64,000 bases of DNA, taken from positions 173,501 to 237,500 of the forward strand of contig NC_090124.1 in the NCBI RefSeq assembly GCF_023973825.1, in the 5' to 3' direction. The notes beneath the pieces are model-generated. The model had not been told where the DNA came from. It did not search any database and worked only from the letters and a program-made list of their open reading frames with translations. Position 1 is the first letter of the stretch. Every line of letters starts with the position of its first letter. Positions 24,607 through 34,993 of the stretch are shown piece after piece. The position numbers were made by a program, and so were the translations under genes. This DNA comes from Plasmodium brasilianum. Its lineage: Eukaryota > Apicomplexa > Aconoidasida > Haemosporida > Plasmodiidae.

Positions 24607-24697
24607 AATATATATATATGTATGTCTACCCATACGCTTACTCCAATACCGGAATTATAAAGGAAGGTACAACAACTGATAGTGGAAAGACGCAAAT
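23138..24697. other. Divergent intergenic region
   Basis: This gap lies between the minus gene ending its 5' side at 23137 and the plus gene at 24698. It has (AT)n tracts at about 23370-23400 and 24574-24603, poly-A/T runs and an AAT microsatellite at about 24030-24052. A candidate three-exon minus-strand gene lies at 23259-24307. Confidence 0.5.
23259..24307 (-). CDS. Candidate small three-exon gene, unknown function
   Basis: The first segment, 24140-24307, starts MSDEKTMEVNRDF. It is 56 codons without a stop and ends phase 0 before GTAAAA. A 36-nt segment, 23732-23767 (acceptor ATACAAG, donor GTATTT), and a last segment, 23259-23294 (acceptor CTTGAG), continue in phase 0 and end KALQIRQ then TGA, giving 79 residues. 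Composition and codon use look more coding than the flanks. The splice acceptors are weak, so exon 1 may instead be an isolated ORF reading on to 24056. I recognise no family. Confidence 0.3.
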
Positions 24698-26062
24698 ATG
24701 AACGATGAAGAAAAGATTTTGTATAAATTTATCGAAAATAAAATTCTTCTGAAAGAGTTTTGTGAAGAGTATGTGAGAATAAAAAATAACGAAGAGTTAC
24801 TTAAACAAGAAAGTAATAAAATAAAATTAAAAAATTGTGAACTGGAAAATGAAATAGAAAAATACAGAGATATAATGAACAACATTGAAAAGAACAAAAA
24901 CAAAGAAATAGAAAATAATAATTTGGAATATGATATAAAAATAAAAAAGTTTGAAAAACAAATCGATTTTTTAAATTCTTGTTTAAATGCAGAAAAAGAA
25001 AGCTATAATATGAAAGTAAAAGAATTGATATGTCTCAAAGTGGAAAATGATAAATACAAACTGCAATTAAATAATAAAAAGGAAAATAATGTATATGATA
25101 AGGAAAATAAAATAAACCATAATAATGTAAACGTGCTAAATAAAATATATACAGATATTAATCAAAAAGTAGATAACATGAATAAAATCTTAAATGATAC
25201 CAAGAATTCTAGACAATGTGTTGAACTTAAATTAAAAGATTATGAAATGCTACTAAACGAATATTTAAAAAAAATTACGGATTTAAATTTAAAGTATGAA
25301 AAATTTTATTTATTATATAAAGAAGCTCAATTCAAAAATAGTGTTAACAAAACTAAAAAAAAAGTATTAAAGCATCAAATAGAAGAATTAAAAAATTTAA
25401 ATCATATATTATCAAATCAAATTATTGCTTTAAAAAATGATATTAATAATATAGATGGGGAGAAGAAACAGTATTATCTATTGTTTAGAAAGGCGGAGAA
25501 AAAAAATTTGTTATTTTACCAAAAACTAAAGAAAAAAAAAATTAAAACTGCGAGTAGTCGATCTTTTTCATATGACTTGTGCAGGTTAAATTATTTCTCG
25601 TCTAATCAGCTGGATGAAGATGATATAGATCCAATTGTATACAACAGCAATAATGGTAATAATAGTAATGAAAGTAATAGCAATAATGGTAATAACAGTA
25701 ATGAAAGTAATAGCAATAATTGTAATAATAATAATAATAACAGTAATAATAATAATAATAACAGTAATAATAATAATAATAATAACAGTAATAGTAATAG
25801 TAGTAACAGTTTTAAGTGTACTTCTATTTTTTTATATAAAGATAATTTGCCATATACGAAAAATTTGCGTGATTTCAAAATCACCGAAAAAGGGGAAAAG
25901 ACCTCTTCTATTTACATAAGCAAAGGTGTCAATAAAGGAATCTTATATCGTGCAGAAGAATTTAATATAAAAAAGGAGAGGAAGAGAAAAAAGATTCTCT
26001 TTTACTCAGATAATGATTATGACAAAAGGAAAAAAAAGAGAAAAAAAAAAATTCAGTTTTAA
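24698..26062 (+). CDS. Coiled-coil protein with Asn/Ser repeat and basic tail
   Basis: A single-exon frame of 454 residues starting MNDEEKILYKF. Residues about 1-290 are Lys/Glu/Asn/Leu-rich with heptad spacing, typical of a long coiled coil. Residues about 313-370 are an Asn/Ser/Gly tract encoded by AAT/AGT/GGT repeats, including two copies of an 11-residue unit containing NGNNSNES. The last 30 residues are strongly basic (ERKRKK and KRKKKRKKKIQF), compatible with nuclear or nucleic-acid targeting. There is no signal peptide or membrane segment. I do not recognise a family; a structural or cytoskeletal role would be a guess. It is convergent with GPAA1. Confidence 0.8.
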   Translation: MNDEEKILYKFIENKILLKEFCEEYVRIKNNEELLKQESNKIKLKNCELENEIEKYRDIMNNIEKNKNKEIENNNLEYDIKIKKFEKQIDFLNSCLNAEKESYNMKVKELICLKVENDKYKLQLNNKKENNVYDKENKINHNNVNVLNKIYTDINQKVDNMNKILNDTKNSRQCVELKLKDYEMLLNEYLKKITDLNLKYEKFYLLYKEAQFKNSVNKTKKKVLKHQIEELKNLNHILSNQIIALKNDINNIDGEKKQYYLLFRKAEKKNLLFYQKLKKKKIKTASSRSFSYDLCRLNYFSSNQLDEDDIDPIVYNSNNGNNSNESNSNNGNNSNESNSNNCNNNNNNSNNNNNNSNNNNNNNSNSNSSNSFKCTSIFLYKDNLPYTKNLRDFKITEKGEKTSSIYISKGVNKGILYRAEEFNIKKERKRKKILFYSDNDYDKRKKKRKKKIQF

Positions 26063-27202
26063 CTGGATATGCTCCAGCGCTACATACATTACTCTAATAG
26101 TTAACTGGACTCCTTCTGAAATATATTAATTAAGGTTTGAAAAGAAATACAATATTGTTTTTTTTTTTTAAGCTGTGAGGGTGTACGTCAATACATTATT
26201 ACCCTTGTATATGTGCATGCACTTATATCTCTATCCTTTTTAAAAATGGTCTAGTTATGTCTAAACTGTGAATTGTAGATATAACATATTCCATATTTAT
26301 TTCCCCCTCCCCCATTCGCTAATTCGCTAATTCGTTAATTCGTTAATTCGTAAATTCGTAAATTCGTTAATTCGTAAATTCGTTAATCCGTTAATTCGTT
26401 AATTCGTTAATCCGCTAATTCTTTAATTCGTTAATTCGTAAATTCGTTGATTTTTATTTTTCTACGCACTTTCATAACCTAATTAATTTGTTTTACGTTC
26501 ACTTTTGTGTATGTTAGTCATTTTTCCTTATTTTTTAAGCAATTTTACTTTATACCAGTTATTACTGACTTACTCATTATGGACTTCAAAACAATTGTTT
26601 GTTTCACTATCTGATTTTTTATCTATTCATAAATTCTTTTTTGTTTACCTCTTTAAGATACACATTAAAAAGCTCGCATATACACAAGTATATATGTATA
26701 TGTATTATATATATGTATGGGTACATATTTATTAATATATCTAATAAAATGAGCTGCAAATATATTTTTTTTTTTCGTTGCTAACATAATTTTCCTTGAA
26801 CCGTGTTATGAAATATAAAAAAAAACTATTAGCAATATGAACATATGAATTTATATATATATATACATATTGTGAAAATAATAATATATTAAAATATTTA
26901 ACTACAAACACATTTGTAAATATTAGGGGGATACTTATAATAGCCTAACATCTTTGTTATATCATTGTATTCCTTTTTACCAAAACTTCCATTTCGATAA
27001 AAAGTATATATACATATAAGTAACATATTAACACAGGATATAAATGAGTAAGCCGAGTTAATTATAAAAAAACAAAAAAAAAAAAAAAAAATAAAATAAA
27101 ATAAAATAAAAAAAGACAGCAAAGAAGAGAAAAACATAAATTACAAATGATAAAATGTAAACGATTAATGATAAAAATAAGGAGCACAACACCATTAACG
27201 AA
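26063..27202. other. Convergent intergenic region between coiled-coil gene and GPAA1
   Basis: It contains the 8-bp minisatellite at 26315-26450 and T-rich DNA. Next to GPAA1 (26898-27200, minus strand) two overlapping open frames encode hydrophobic and then coding-like sequence (SAYSFISCVNMLLICIY and FGKKEYNDITKML). See the finding on a possible extra GPAA1 tail. Otherwise I see nothing. Confidence 0.5.
26315..26450. repeat. 8-bp minisatellite, TTCGTTAA and variants, 17 units
   Basis: Seventeen consecutive octamers. The most frequent is TTCGTTAA, with variants TTCGCTAA, TTCGTAAA and TCCGTTAA. TTAATTCGTTAA is partly self-complementary. It lies between the 3' ends of two convergent genes. Confidence 0.92.
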
Positions 27203-30200
27203 TTAACAAAAAAATATAAAGATTGTATAAAAAAGAATAGGAAAAAAGGTAAAACACAAAAGGGCGTAGGTTTGCGAACCTATGCAGTAGTGGTTCCTGG
27301 ATAGGTTGTACAAATTTAATAAAACGCTGTTTTTAATTTCGTAGTTATAATTGAATTTTATGTCTTGATTATTCAAATAATATTTATTTAAATACAAATA
27401 GTCAAATATTTTGTTTGAGCAAAGAAATTCCAAAAAATCCGGGAAGTATTTCGTTTCTGATAATTTATACTTGCTTAAATGTTTGTAGACTTTTTCAAAC
27501 AACTTCATTAGCGTATTTGTTAATTTGTGCCTTTCATTCTAAAAACATAAAAAAATGGAAAAGTGCACAAGTGACTAAGCGAGTAAGTGATTGACCACAT
27601 GAAAGCATGACGCAGTGAATAAATGAATACGCTAAGCAGTGAACAAATGACGGAATGCACTAACTTTAAAATAAAAAGCGTGTAACAAAATGAGGCACAA
27701 AAAAGTTTCATTCTTAATTTCCTAAATTACCAAAATAAAACTTTCATATGGATATATATATATTAAAGAAAAAAGGATGAACAATAATAGGATAATTTTT
27801 TTAACAATCTTTTTGCGCTTCCTCTTAATATTATGTAAAATTGATATAGGAATTACAAATATGACACAGAACAGTGCTGAGTATGACCAGTTATATAACT
27901 GAAAAGAGAAAAAAAAAAAAAAAAAAAATATATATAAAATAAATCACGTCATTATTCATCACTCTTTCGAATAGTGTGTGCATTTCTTATTCTGATAAAA
28001 AGAAAAAAAAAGGTTATAAATGTATTCAATGTTTTCCCCTTTTTTTTATTATTTATTTAGTTATTCATTTACTCATTTGTTTACTCATTTATTTAGTTAT
28101 TCATTTACTCATTTGTTTACTCATTTATTTAGTTATTCATTTACTCATTTGTTTACTCATTTGTTTACTCATTTATTTACTTATTTATTTATTTATTTAT
28201 TTATTTATTATTATTTTGTATTACTGATGATGACACAACGACCATAATGAAGTAAAAAACGTTCATATAACTCATCAGGGAAGCATAAGGTGCTACAGAG
28301 TTTTTATAAATATATTTTACATTTTCATTTTCCAGCTTTTCTAACATGTCTTCCTTTTTGTCTATTTCATCTTGTAGTTCTCTAATTAAAATGTTGTTTT
28401 TCTTTTCAAGTAAGAACATTTCATCGTCACTATGTATAATTTTGGGCTTTATTAATTTTTTCGTATCATTCGAATTTATTATGACTTGTTCATAAATGTT
28501 ATTATCATCATAAACAGGTGTTACACCAATTATATTTTTTACTTTATTGTTTAAATTTTTTATTTCGTTTAATATTATGACTCTCTCGATTTTCTGTACT
28601 TTCTGATAACCAATTTTATTATTATATTTATTAACTACGTAAGAAATAAAATAATTAAAGAAAAAAGCTACCACTACTGATATGAAAAAAATAACTGACC
28701 AGTAGTTGGCTATTTTTATGTACAGTGTAAAATGATCTGGATGCCATTCAGTGCATAAGGGGAGTCTTTTTTCTAAATTTAGCAAATCATAGATTTTTTC
28801 ATTCGTTGAAAACAAATAAATTGGCAATGAAATAATTAAAATAGTTATAATGTATATGTTCAAACCTACTATAAAGTTAATATAATTCCGAAATATTGAA
28901 CTTTTCATTAATTTTAAAATACAGTAACAGCATATCAAATAAACACTGTAACAGTATATACTAATAGGTACCTGTCTCTTAATAGTGTTGAAGAAATAAA
29001 AAGTTGATGAATGGCAAAATGCTTCATGTGTGTTACTTTGATTTCTTAAAAAACTCTGCATGGCTTTCGTAAAATTAAAAAGGTTGAGCATTTTATTTTT
29101 TAAAGGAATCTTACTTATACCTGTTGCCGTGAAGGCTGGAACGTTTTCCCTTAACAAAAAAAAAAAAAAAATGTGTACATATATATACAAATACATACAT
29201 ATATATACAAATACATACACATATATATATACAAATACATACACATATATATATACAAATACATACACACATATATATACAAATACATACACACATATAT
29301 ATACAAATACATACACAAATATACACACATACATATGTATATATTCCCCACATTCGTTACCTCAAAAAATAGGAATGACCTTTTTCGAAGTTTTTTTCCA
29401 AGGCCATATCAAAAATTACATAATGGATTGGGTTTACTTTAATAGGAATGTTATAATAGGATAATTCATTGGTTAATAATAGAACTAAATCCTGATTTGG
29501 TAACATCCCATTTAAGCCTTCATAATTTATTTGTATATGTGATGGATAAATGGAATCAAATTCTATTATTGTTGCTGACCTAACAAGTGTTTTTCTGTTT
29601 TTTATATTTTTATAAAAAAAAAGCTGTATAAATTCTTGAATCCCTTTTGAATATAATAACTCTTTATTTGTAAATAAAAATATTATATCTTTACTCATAT
29701 AATTGCAATGTGAAAAATGATCCATTAAAGTTAAACCAACTGATAGGGAATGGAAAAATTTTCTTTCCTTGTAGTCAAAATTTATTACAACTATTAAGCT
29801 TTCTAAAGTATTACAAAACTTACAAGGTACATTACTTATCAATATGTACTCTTCTACATTTTCATTAATCTCTATCTTATGTTTTTCCGTTTCAATAAAA
29901 GGAGAAATCGTTTTAATATACTCATACAATATGTCTATTATATGTTCTCCTCCTTCATATTTGTAGCTGTCAAAATAGTAACTACTTTCATTAAAAATTT
30001 CTTCATTTGTCTTATTTAAAACGGAATTACCGGGAAACTGCGTAAAAGTACGTGAATCTAGTTCGGCCTTTTTATTAATTTTATTAAATAGACAAAAATA
30101 AAGGAAGCCTACTGTGGATAGGGCAATTCTATGAAGGGATGAAAATAAATTAGCGTAAATAGGTTGAATAGTTAGCGTAAATAGGTTGAATAGTTAGCGT

Positions 30201-30569
30201 AAATAGGTTGAATAGTTAGCGTAAATAGGTTGAATAGTTAGCGTAAATAGGTTGAATAGTTAGCGTAAATAGGTTGAATAGTTAGCGTAAATAGGTTGAA
30301 TAGTTAGCGTAAACAGGTCCAATAATTAGGGTAAACAATTAGAACAAATAATTAGAATAAAAAACGTAATAGCGTATATTTAAATATACCATGTAATGCG
30401 AAAAAGCATATCATTGTAAAGCATTAAAGTGTATAGATATATAATACAATACACACTAAGTTAAATGGCACTATAACACCTTTTCATTTTTTCCTTACCC
30501 TATAAATCTCCACCTTTTAAGAATATTTTTTGAGAGTATAAAAAATTTTGGATTCTCTGAAAAACCCAT
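27203..30569 (-). CDS. GPAA1: GPI transamidase subunit GAA1/GPAA1
   Basis: Five exons in consistent phase: 30499-30569, 29361-30128, 28225-29149, 27731-27898 and 27203-27538, giving 755 residues. Introns are GTAAGG..ATAG, GTAACG..TTAAG, GTAATA..TTCAG and GTAATT..TTTAG. A single N-terminal membrane helix (about 25-38) precedes a lumenal domain. There [14 protein letters not shown] and [14 protein letters not shown] match the GAA1 motifs 'AKDIVFLVTEHDLL' and 'VEGLNGQLPNLDLL', and GHSYFLR matches 'GLFLRY' across the exon 2/3 junction. A multi-pass C-terminal half follows, and the last helix contains [15 protein letters not shown], like 'HHTYGALLFPLLSLGL'. In other eukaryotes GAA1 is an ER membrane subunit of the complex that swaps a C-terminal peptide for a GPI anchor; malaria parasites rely heavily on GPI-anchored surface proteins. 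Human GAA1 is 621 residues. Minisatellites fill introns 1-3. Confidence 0.9.
28051..28180. repeat. 36-bp tandem repeat in GPAA1 intron 3
   Basis: Just over three copies of a 36-bp T-rich unit (core TTATTTAGTTATTCATTTAC), with period 36 fixed by the G at 28060, 28096 and 28132. It degrades into (TTTA)n towards 28207. Confidence 0.88.
29173..29340. repeat. ACATATATATACAAATACAT-type tandem repeat in GPAA1 intron 2
   Basis: Six to seven imperfect 22-26-bp units of alternating CA/TA with a shared ATACAAATACATAC core fill nearly the whole 211-bp intron. Confidence 0.85.
30151..30320. repeat. 22-bp minisatellite in GPAA1 intron 1
   Basis: Seven perfect or near-perfect 22-bp units start at 30151, 30173, 30195, 30217, 30239, 30261 and 30283, followed by a decaying partial unit. 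The unit begins TAGCGTAAATAGGTTGAAT. It sits just upstream (in gene sense) of the intron 1 acceptor at 30129. Confidence 0.95.
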
Positions 30570-32683
30570 TGTAGTAAAGAGAGGAAGTAAAAACAAACAA
30601 AAACAACAAGAAAAAAGAAAAAAAAATAATTAAAAAAAAAAAAAGATAGGATAATATGCTACATTATGGCGTTATCTAACTTCCCCCCGTTACTAATCCA
30701 TTTTTTAGCAAAAATATCTTGGATCATAAAATTTTAAATTTTCTTTATTCTAATAATAACATAAATATATTTTAACACATGTACACACATTATATAAGCA
30801 TAACAGTTGTTAAAAAAAAAAAAAAAAAAAAGGAACATTAAAAACCTCACTTTCTCTTTGTAATCAATTCTGCAATTTAGTAAAGGATGAGCTCGAAGAT
30901 CATATATATCTTGTATACTATTTTACCAATTTAATTACGTGCCTTAATTTAAACTTAAGTACATGCAAATTCTCTCCATATATAGTAAGCTGATTATCTG
31001 TTTTTACACTGTTTTATTTTTATTTTTGTTTTCAATACGTCATTATTTTTTGAGTTTAAAATATATACCAAAAATTATGAATACAAATAAAATACATTTA
31101 CAATATTGGCATTCCTTTATATTTTGAATTATACTACCGCAACATTTTAGCATATTTTTAAAAAATTATTTGTTTCCTATTTCTTTTTAATTTTTTTTTT
31201 TTTTTAATTTTTGCATTGTATTTTAGGAAGTTAGTCCATAATATGAAGCAGAGTAAAATGATGTGTGTACAAATATCTATCTATATATATATATTAGTAT
31301 ATATGTAAGTATTTATGTAAGTACGTATGCACGTACATGTTTATACTGCCCCTCCTGATGAGCAAACACTCAGAATGCCATTCCCGCAGTCTTGTTCGTG
31401 AATAACATTTCATTTCTTTGACAAGTGTTTCTTTCCTTTCTAATTTTCATAAAAAGGATACATCAATAAAAACATTAAAAAAATTTACAACAATATGAAA
31501 ACATGATTAGATACCCAATTATATAGCATCAAAGTTCTTGCAAACCTTCCTTTTTTTCTCACCTATCAAAATAACACGACGAAATTAATCCTAGGTCTAA
31601 AATATAAATAAAAGTTTCTTATACCTCTAATGGGTGTAGTAAATTAGTGTAGAGCTTTCAATATAATGGCATTATTTTTTTTTGGAAAAAAAAAAAAAAG
31701 CTATAGTAGATAAATTATCACATATACACACATATACATATATATATATATATATATATCAAAAAGTATAAAGATTTCCTTTATTAATGAGATATCTTTT
31801 GTTTCAAAAGTGCATTCTTAAATTTACATTAGCTGTTTTTTATTTGAATATATATTTTATTTTTTATATTGTACAATATTGGGGGGATGACTTTACAAAA
31901 AAAAAAAAAAAAAAAAAAAAAAGAAACTTGTATTTATATGTATAATACATAAAATTACATATATAATTACGAACGTACTAAATATGATCATTGTTTCAAA
32001 AAAAAAAAAAAAATGGATAACACGAATTATATTCAATTGGAATAAAAATATATTGTCATTTATTATTAATTTTCAAGAATTTATAAATGTTACTGCTCTT
32101 TATTTAAAATGCAGGTTTGTGGTGAACTTATTTTATGTGTGTATCTTCTACTTTAACAGATGTATTATATATCTATATATATGTTCAAGATATGAAACAC
32201 GAATTTATCGCTATTAAAATAAAATGTAAAAATCCCATGTACAAATGATCTATTAATTTGTATTATTGATTATTTGTTGTACTATATATTTATGTTGTTA
32301 GCTCTTAACTTTTAAAAAGTAAAAATTGGTAACAACACGAGGAACAACAAAAATATGTGGAATATGGCTGAATCAAGAAAAATAATTTTTTTTTGCATTT
32401 AATTTTTGGAAATTATTTAGATTAAAAAGATGAGCAAAAATAGGAAGTCGCATGAACTCACTTTTTTTTTTTTTTTTTTTTTTTGCTGTTATGTTATTTT
32501 TGCTTTTTTCCCTTTTTTACCTTTTATTCTTTTTTGTTATTTTATTTTTAATTTTTTTCATTTTTTTCTTTTTTTCATTTTTTGTCTTGTTCCTTTTATG
32601 TATTAACAACTTCACTAGCGGTGCATGGCAAATGTGCTAATGTTGCTTGTTACCTGCGATTGCCCATGTTATTAGTCGTAGGT
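30570..32683. other. Intergenic region between GPAA1 and the WBP2-like gene
   Basis: Mostly A/T runs with an (AT)n tract near 31736-31760. A distinct G+C-richer patch at about 31345-31430 belongs to the candidate micro-exon gene listed at 30705-31413. A plus-strand open frame at 31984-32217 is crossed by an A run and is not supported. Confidence 0.5.
30705..31413 (-). CDS. Candidate small three-exon gene, Cys/Arg-rich product of unknown function
   Basis: Exon 1 from ATG 31413 to 31347 (donor GTATAA, phase 1), exon 2 30851-30909 (acceptor ATACAAG, donor GTGAGG, phase 0) and exon 3 30705-30749 (acceptor TTATTAG, stop TAA) give 56 residues. They read MKCYSRTRLREWHSECLL, then RGNIYDLRAHPLLNCRIDY, and end ENLKFYDPRYFC. 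The first segment stays open upstream to about 31435, where an acceptor (AGAAAG) could join a further exon at 31563-31596, so the true start is uncertain. Both junction phases agree, G+C is raised exactly over the exons, and Arg, Trp, His and Cys content is unlike the flanks. I do not recognise the protein. It lies on the same strand as its neighbours GPAA1 and the WBP2-like gene. Confidence 0.45.
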
Positions 32684-34907
32684 CTAATTAATCGGCTGGT
32701 TATTTTCCTGACTTTTCGTCTGACTGTTCATCTGACTATTGGCCTGACTACTCGCCTGATCATTCGGTCGAATACTCTGGTGATCATTTTGTAGACTATA
32801 CAAACCACTGCTTTGTTGGTAGTGATGATAATTCTCTTGCTCACTATATGTTGGCAAGCTACAGTTTTGATTAAACGTATTGTTAAAATGCTCACTATAT
32901 GCCGGATTGAACTGCTGACTATTTGGTTGGTTGTGAAGGGGATATATTCTTTGATTTCCTTGAGTTCTAATACCTGGTTGGTTATATGAAGCGTTACTAT
33001 AATTATTTCCATAACTATTAGAATTACTATTAATATTACTATTACCATAACTATTAGGGTTACTATTATTATAACTGTTGGTATCAGTATTGGTGTTACT
33101 ATTACCATTAGCACTATTCATATTTGGACCCTGATGATTATAGGTACCTCTATAATTTAGTTGATCGTAGTTAGATATATTGTTATGCTGATTATAATGT
33201 GTCATAGTACCTTCCGGATTATTATATAGTAATCTGTTATCTTGCTGGTTATAGTGCGGCAATAAACTATTATTCTGACTATCACAATTGGGTGGACCTA
33301 CATTATTTTGATTGAAATTTTGCATATTATTTGGTATATAAGTTTGTTGACCATAAGGTCCTCTATTGTTCGTTGAGTCGTAGTTACCCATATAACTGGG
33401 TTGACTATAATTCATCATATTACTTGCATTATTCATATTATAATTACTATTATTATTACTACTATTATTGTTGCTACTACTATTACTGTTACCACTATTC
33501 TGTTGAGCTCCGTAAGGTCTTTTATAAACTGGAATCTCTTTGTTATTTTGATTATTTGAAGATATATAATGATTCTGTGATATACCTTGAGGGTTATAAA
33601 GGTTTTCAGCATTAGGTTCATTTATATATAGAAATGTTGGATCGTTAGGATCCACATAAGCATTAGAATTAGAAAAAAATTGTTCATTAAATTCATTTAA
33701 AGCACCTAAAGGTTTGTTTTTTTTTGCAGCATCATATACTTTAAAAAAATAATTTAAAAAACTACTACACTCTCCATTCAAAAACACAATATTCCATTTG
33801 CATGAACTCTTTAAACTATTTGGATGCTCAACTAATGGTTTTACAATACCCGAAAGATAATTTAATCCAAATACAGGCTGTTCAAATTTTGGTTTTTCAA
33901 TTAAGTTTAAAGGCAATTCTACCCCTGTAAAATTCACGTTCGTTCTACTCTTTTCGCTTTTAACAAATACTAATCGTATGCTTGTTAAGAATATCATCCC
34001 GTCCTCCTTTATCGTTCTACAGAATTGCCAAAGAAGAGGAAACCCGACAGATATGTTCGCAAATGCGCATATATAAATATAAATATATATAAATATATAT
34101 ATATATATATGTATATATATATGGGTGTTTGAATACGTTCATAGATATGTACACACGTATGTGTATACATACAATCATACACAAAAGCATGTATATAAGC
34201 ACATTCCCCCCCCAAATGCACTCCTCAAGGGCAAACTCATGTAAGTATGCACTGAACAGGACAATTCAATGAACTGTTCCCCACAAATACAATCTTAAAT
34301 GTATGTATGTACGTTTGTACATACATTTTCGTGCGTGAAAGTACACTTGCACAAACGAATGTATAATTTATAGGACTTTGTAACAAAAAGGTTTAAGTTA
34401 CCTATCAGGCAAATATAATTTCAATTTAACATTTTCTCTTCTTAAATAGGTATATTCTGATCCTTTGTTGGCAGGAAATAAGTGATCTACGAAAAAAAAA
34501 AAAAAAAAATACAAAAATGAAAATTTCTCCTTAAATATTAAGGATGAAGAGACATTAGTAAATATATATGTAAATATTTACCCCTATATACGTACATATA
34601 CATATATATATAAATAGATATATATATATATGTACATATTTAGCTTTTTAATTTTGTTTAAATCATTTTGGTTTCTCAACACAGAGGCATCATTTTTCAA
34701 ATGCGCAATAAAATAAAATAGTTTTTCTTTTTATATATATTGTCCTTTGTTTTACAATCATCTTTTCATCTTTTCATTTCTTTGTTTATTTGTTCATTTG
34801 TTAACTTGTTCTTTTGTTCTTTTGTTCTTTTGTTCTTTTATTTAATTTCCCCCTTGCTTATTTGCAAAATTACCATTCCCTTGAATTAACGTAGGATTTA
34901 GTGCCAT
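32684..34907 (-). CDS. WBP2-like GRAM-domain protein with Gln/Asn-rich tail
   Basis: Three exons: 34874-34907 (phase 1), 34402-34486 (phase 2) and 32684-34016, with donors GTAATT and GTAACT and acceptors CGTAG and TGTAG, giving 483 residues. The start MALNPTLIQGND matches the MALN start of WBP2/WBP2NL. The GRAM domain spans about residues 20-140. DGMIFLTSIRLVFV matches 'GTVYLTPYRVIFL', and QPVFGLNYLSG (86-96) matches the family hallmark 'QPVFGANYIKG'. Residues about 170-483 are rich in Asn, Gln, Ser, Tyr and Pro with tandem NSNNNSS- and YNQ-type runs. In animals WBP2 proteins bind WW domains through PPxY motifs; I found no clear PPxY here, only degenerate Pro/Tyr pairs. GRAM domains usually bind phosphoinositides. 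Its role in the parasite is unknown. Confidence 0.85.
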
Positions 34908-34993
34908 TTTTTAGCTTTGTATCAATTTTATATTTAGGAAAATATATGCTGTGCTATTATATAAAATTGTTCTTTTTTAGATTTGCTATATAA

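Noticed and set aside
25606..25919. Poly-Leu minus ORF and poly-Ile/Val plus ORF
   Set aside because: These are shadow frames of the Asn/Ser repeat in the coiled-coil gene.
27262..27310. G+C-rich hairpin-like sequence suggesting a tRNA
   Set aside because: It is the coding sequence of the last GPAA1 exon and lacks a cloverleaf or a TTCGA loop.
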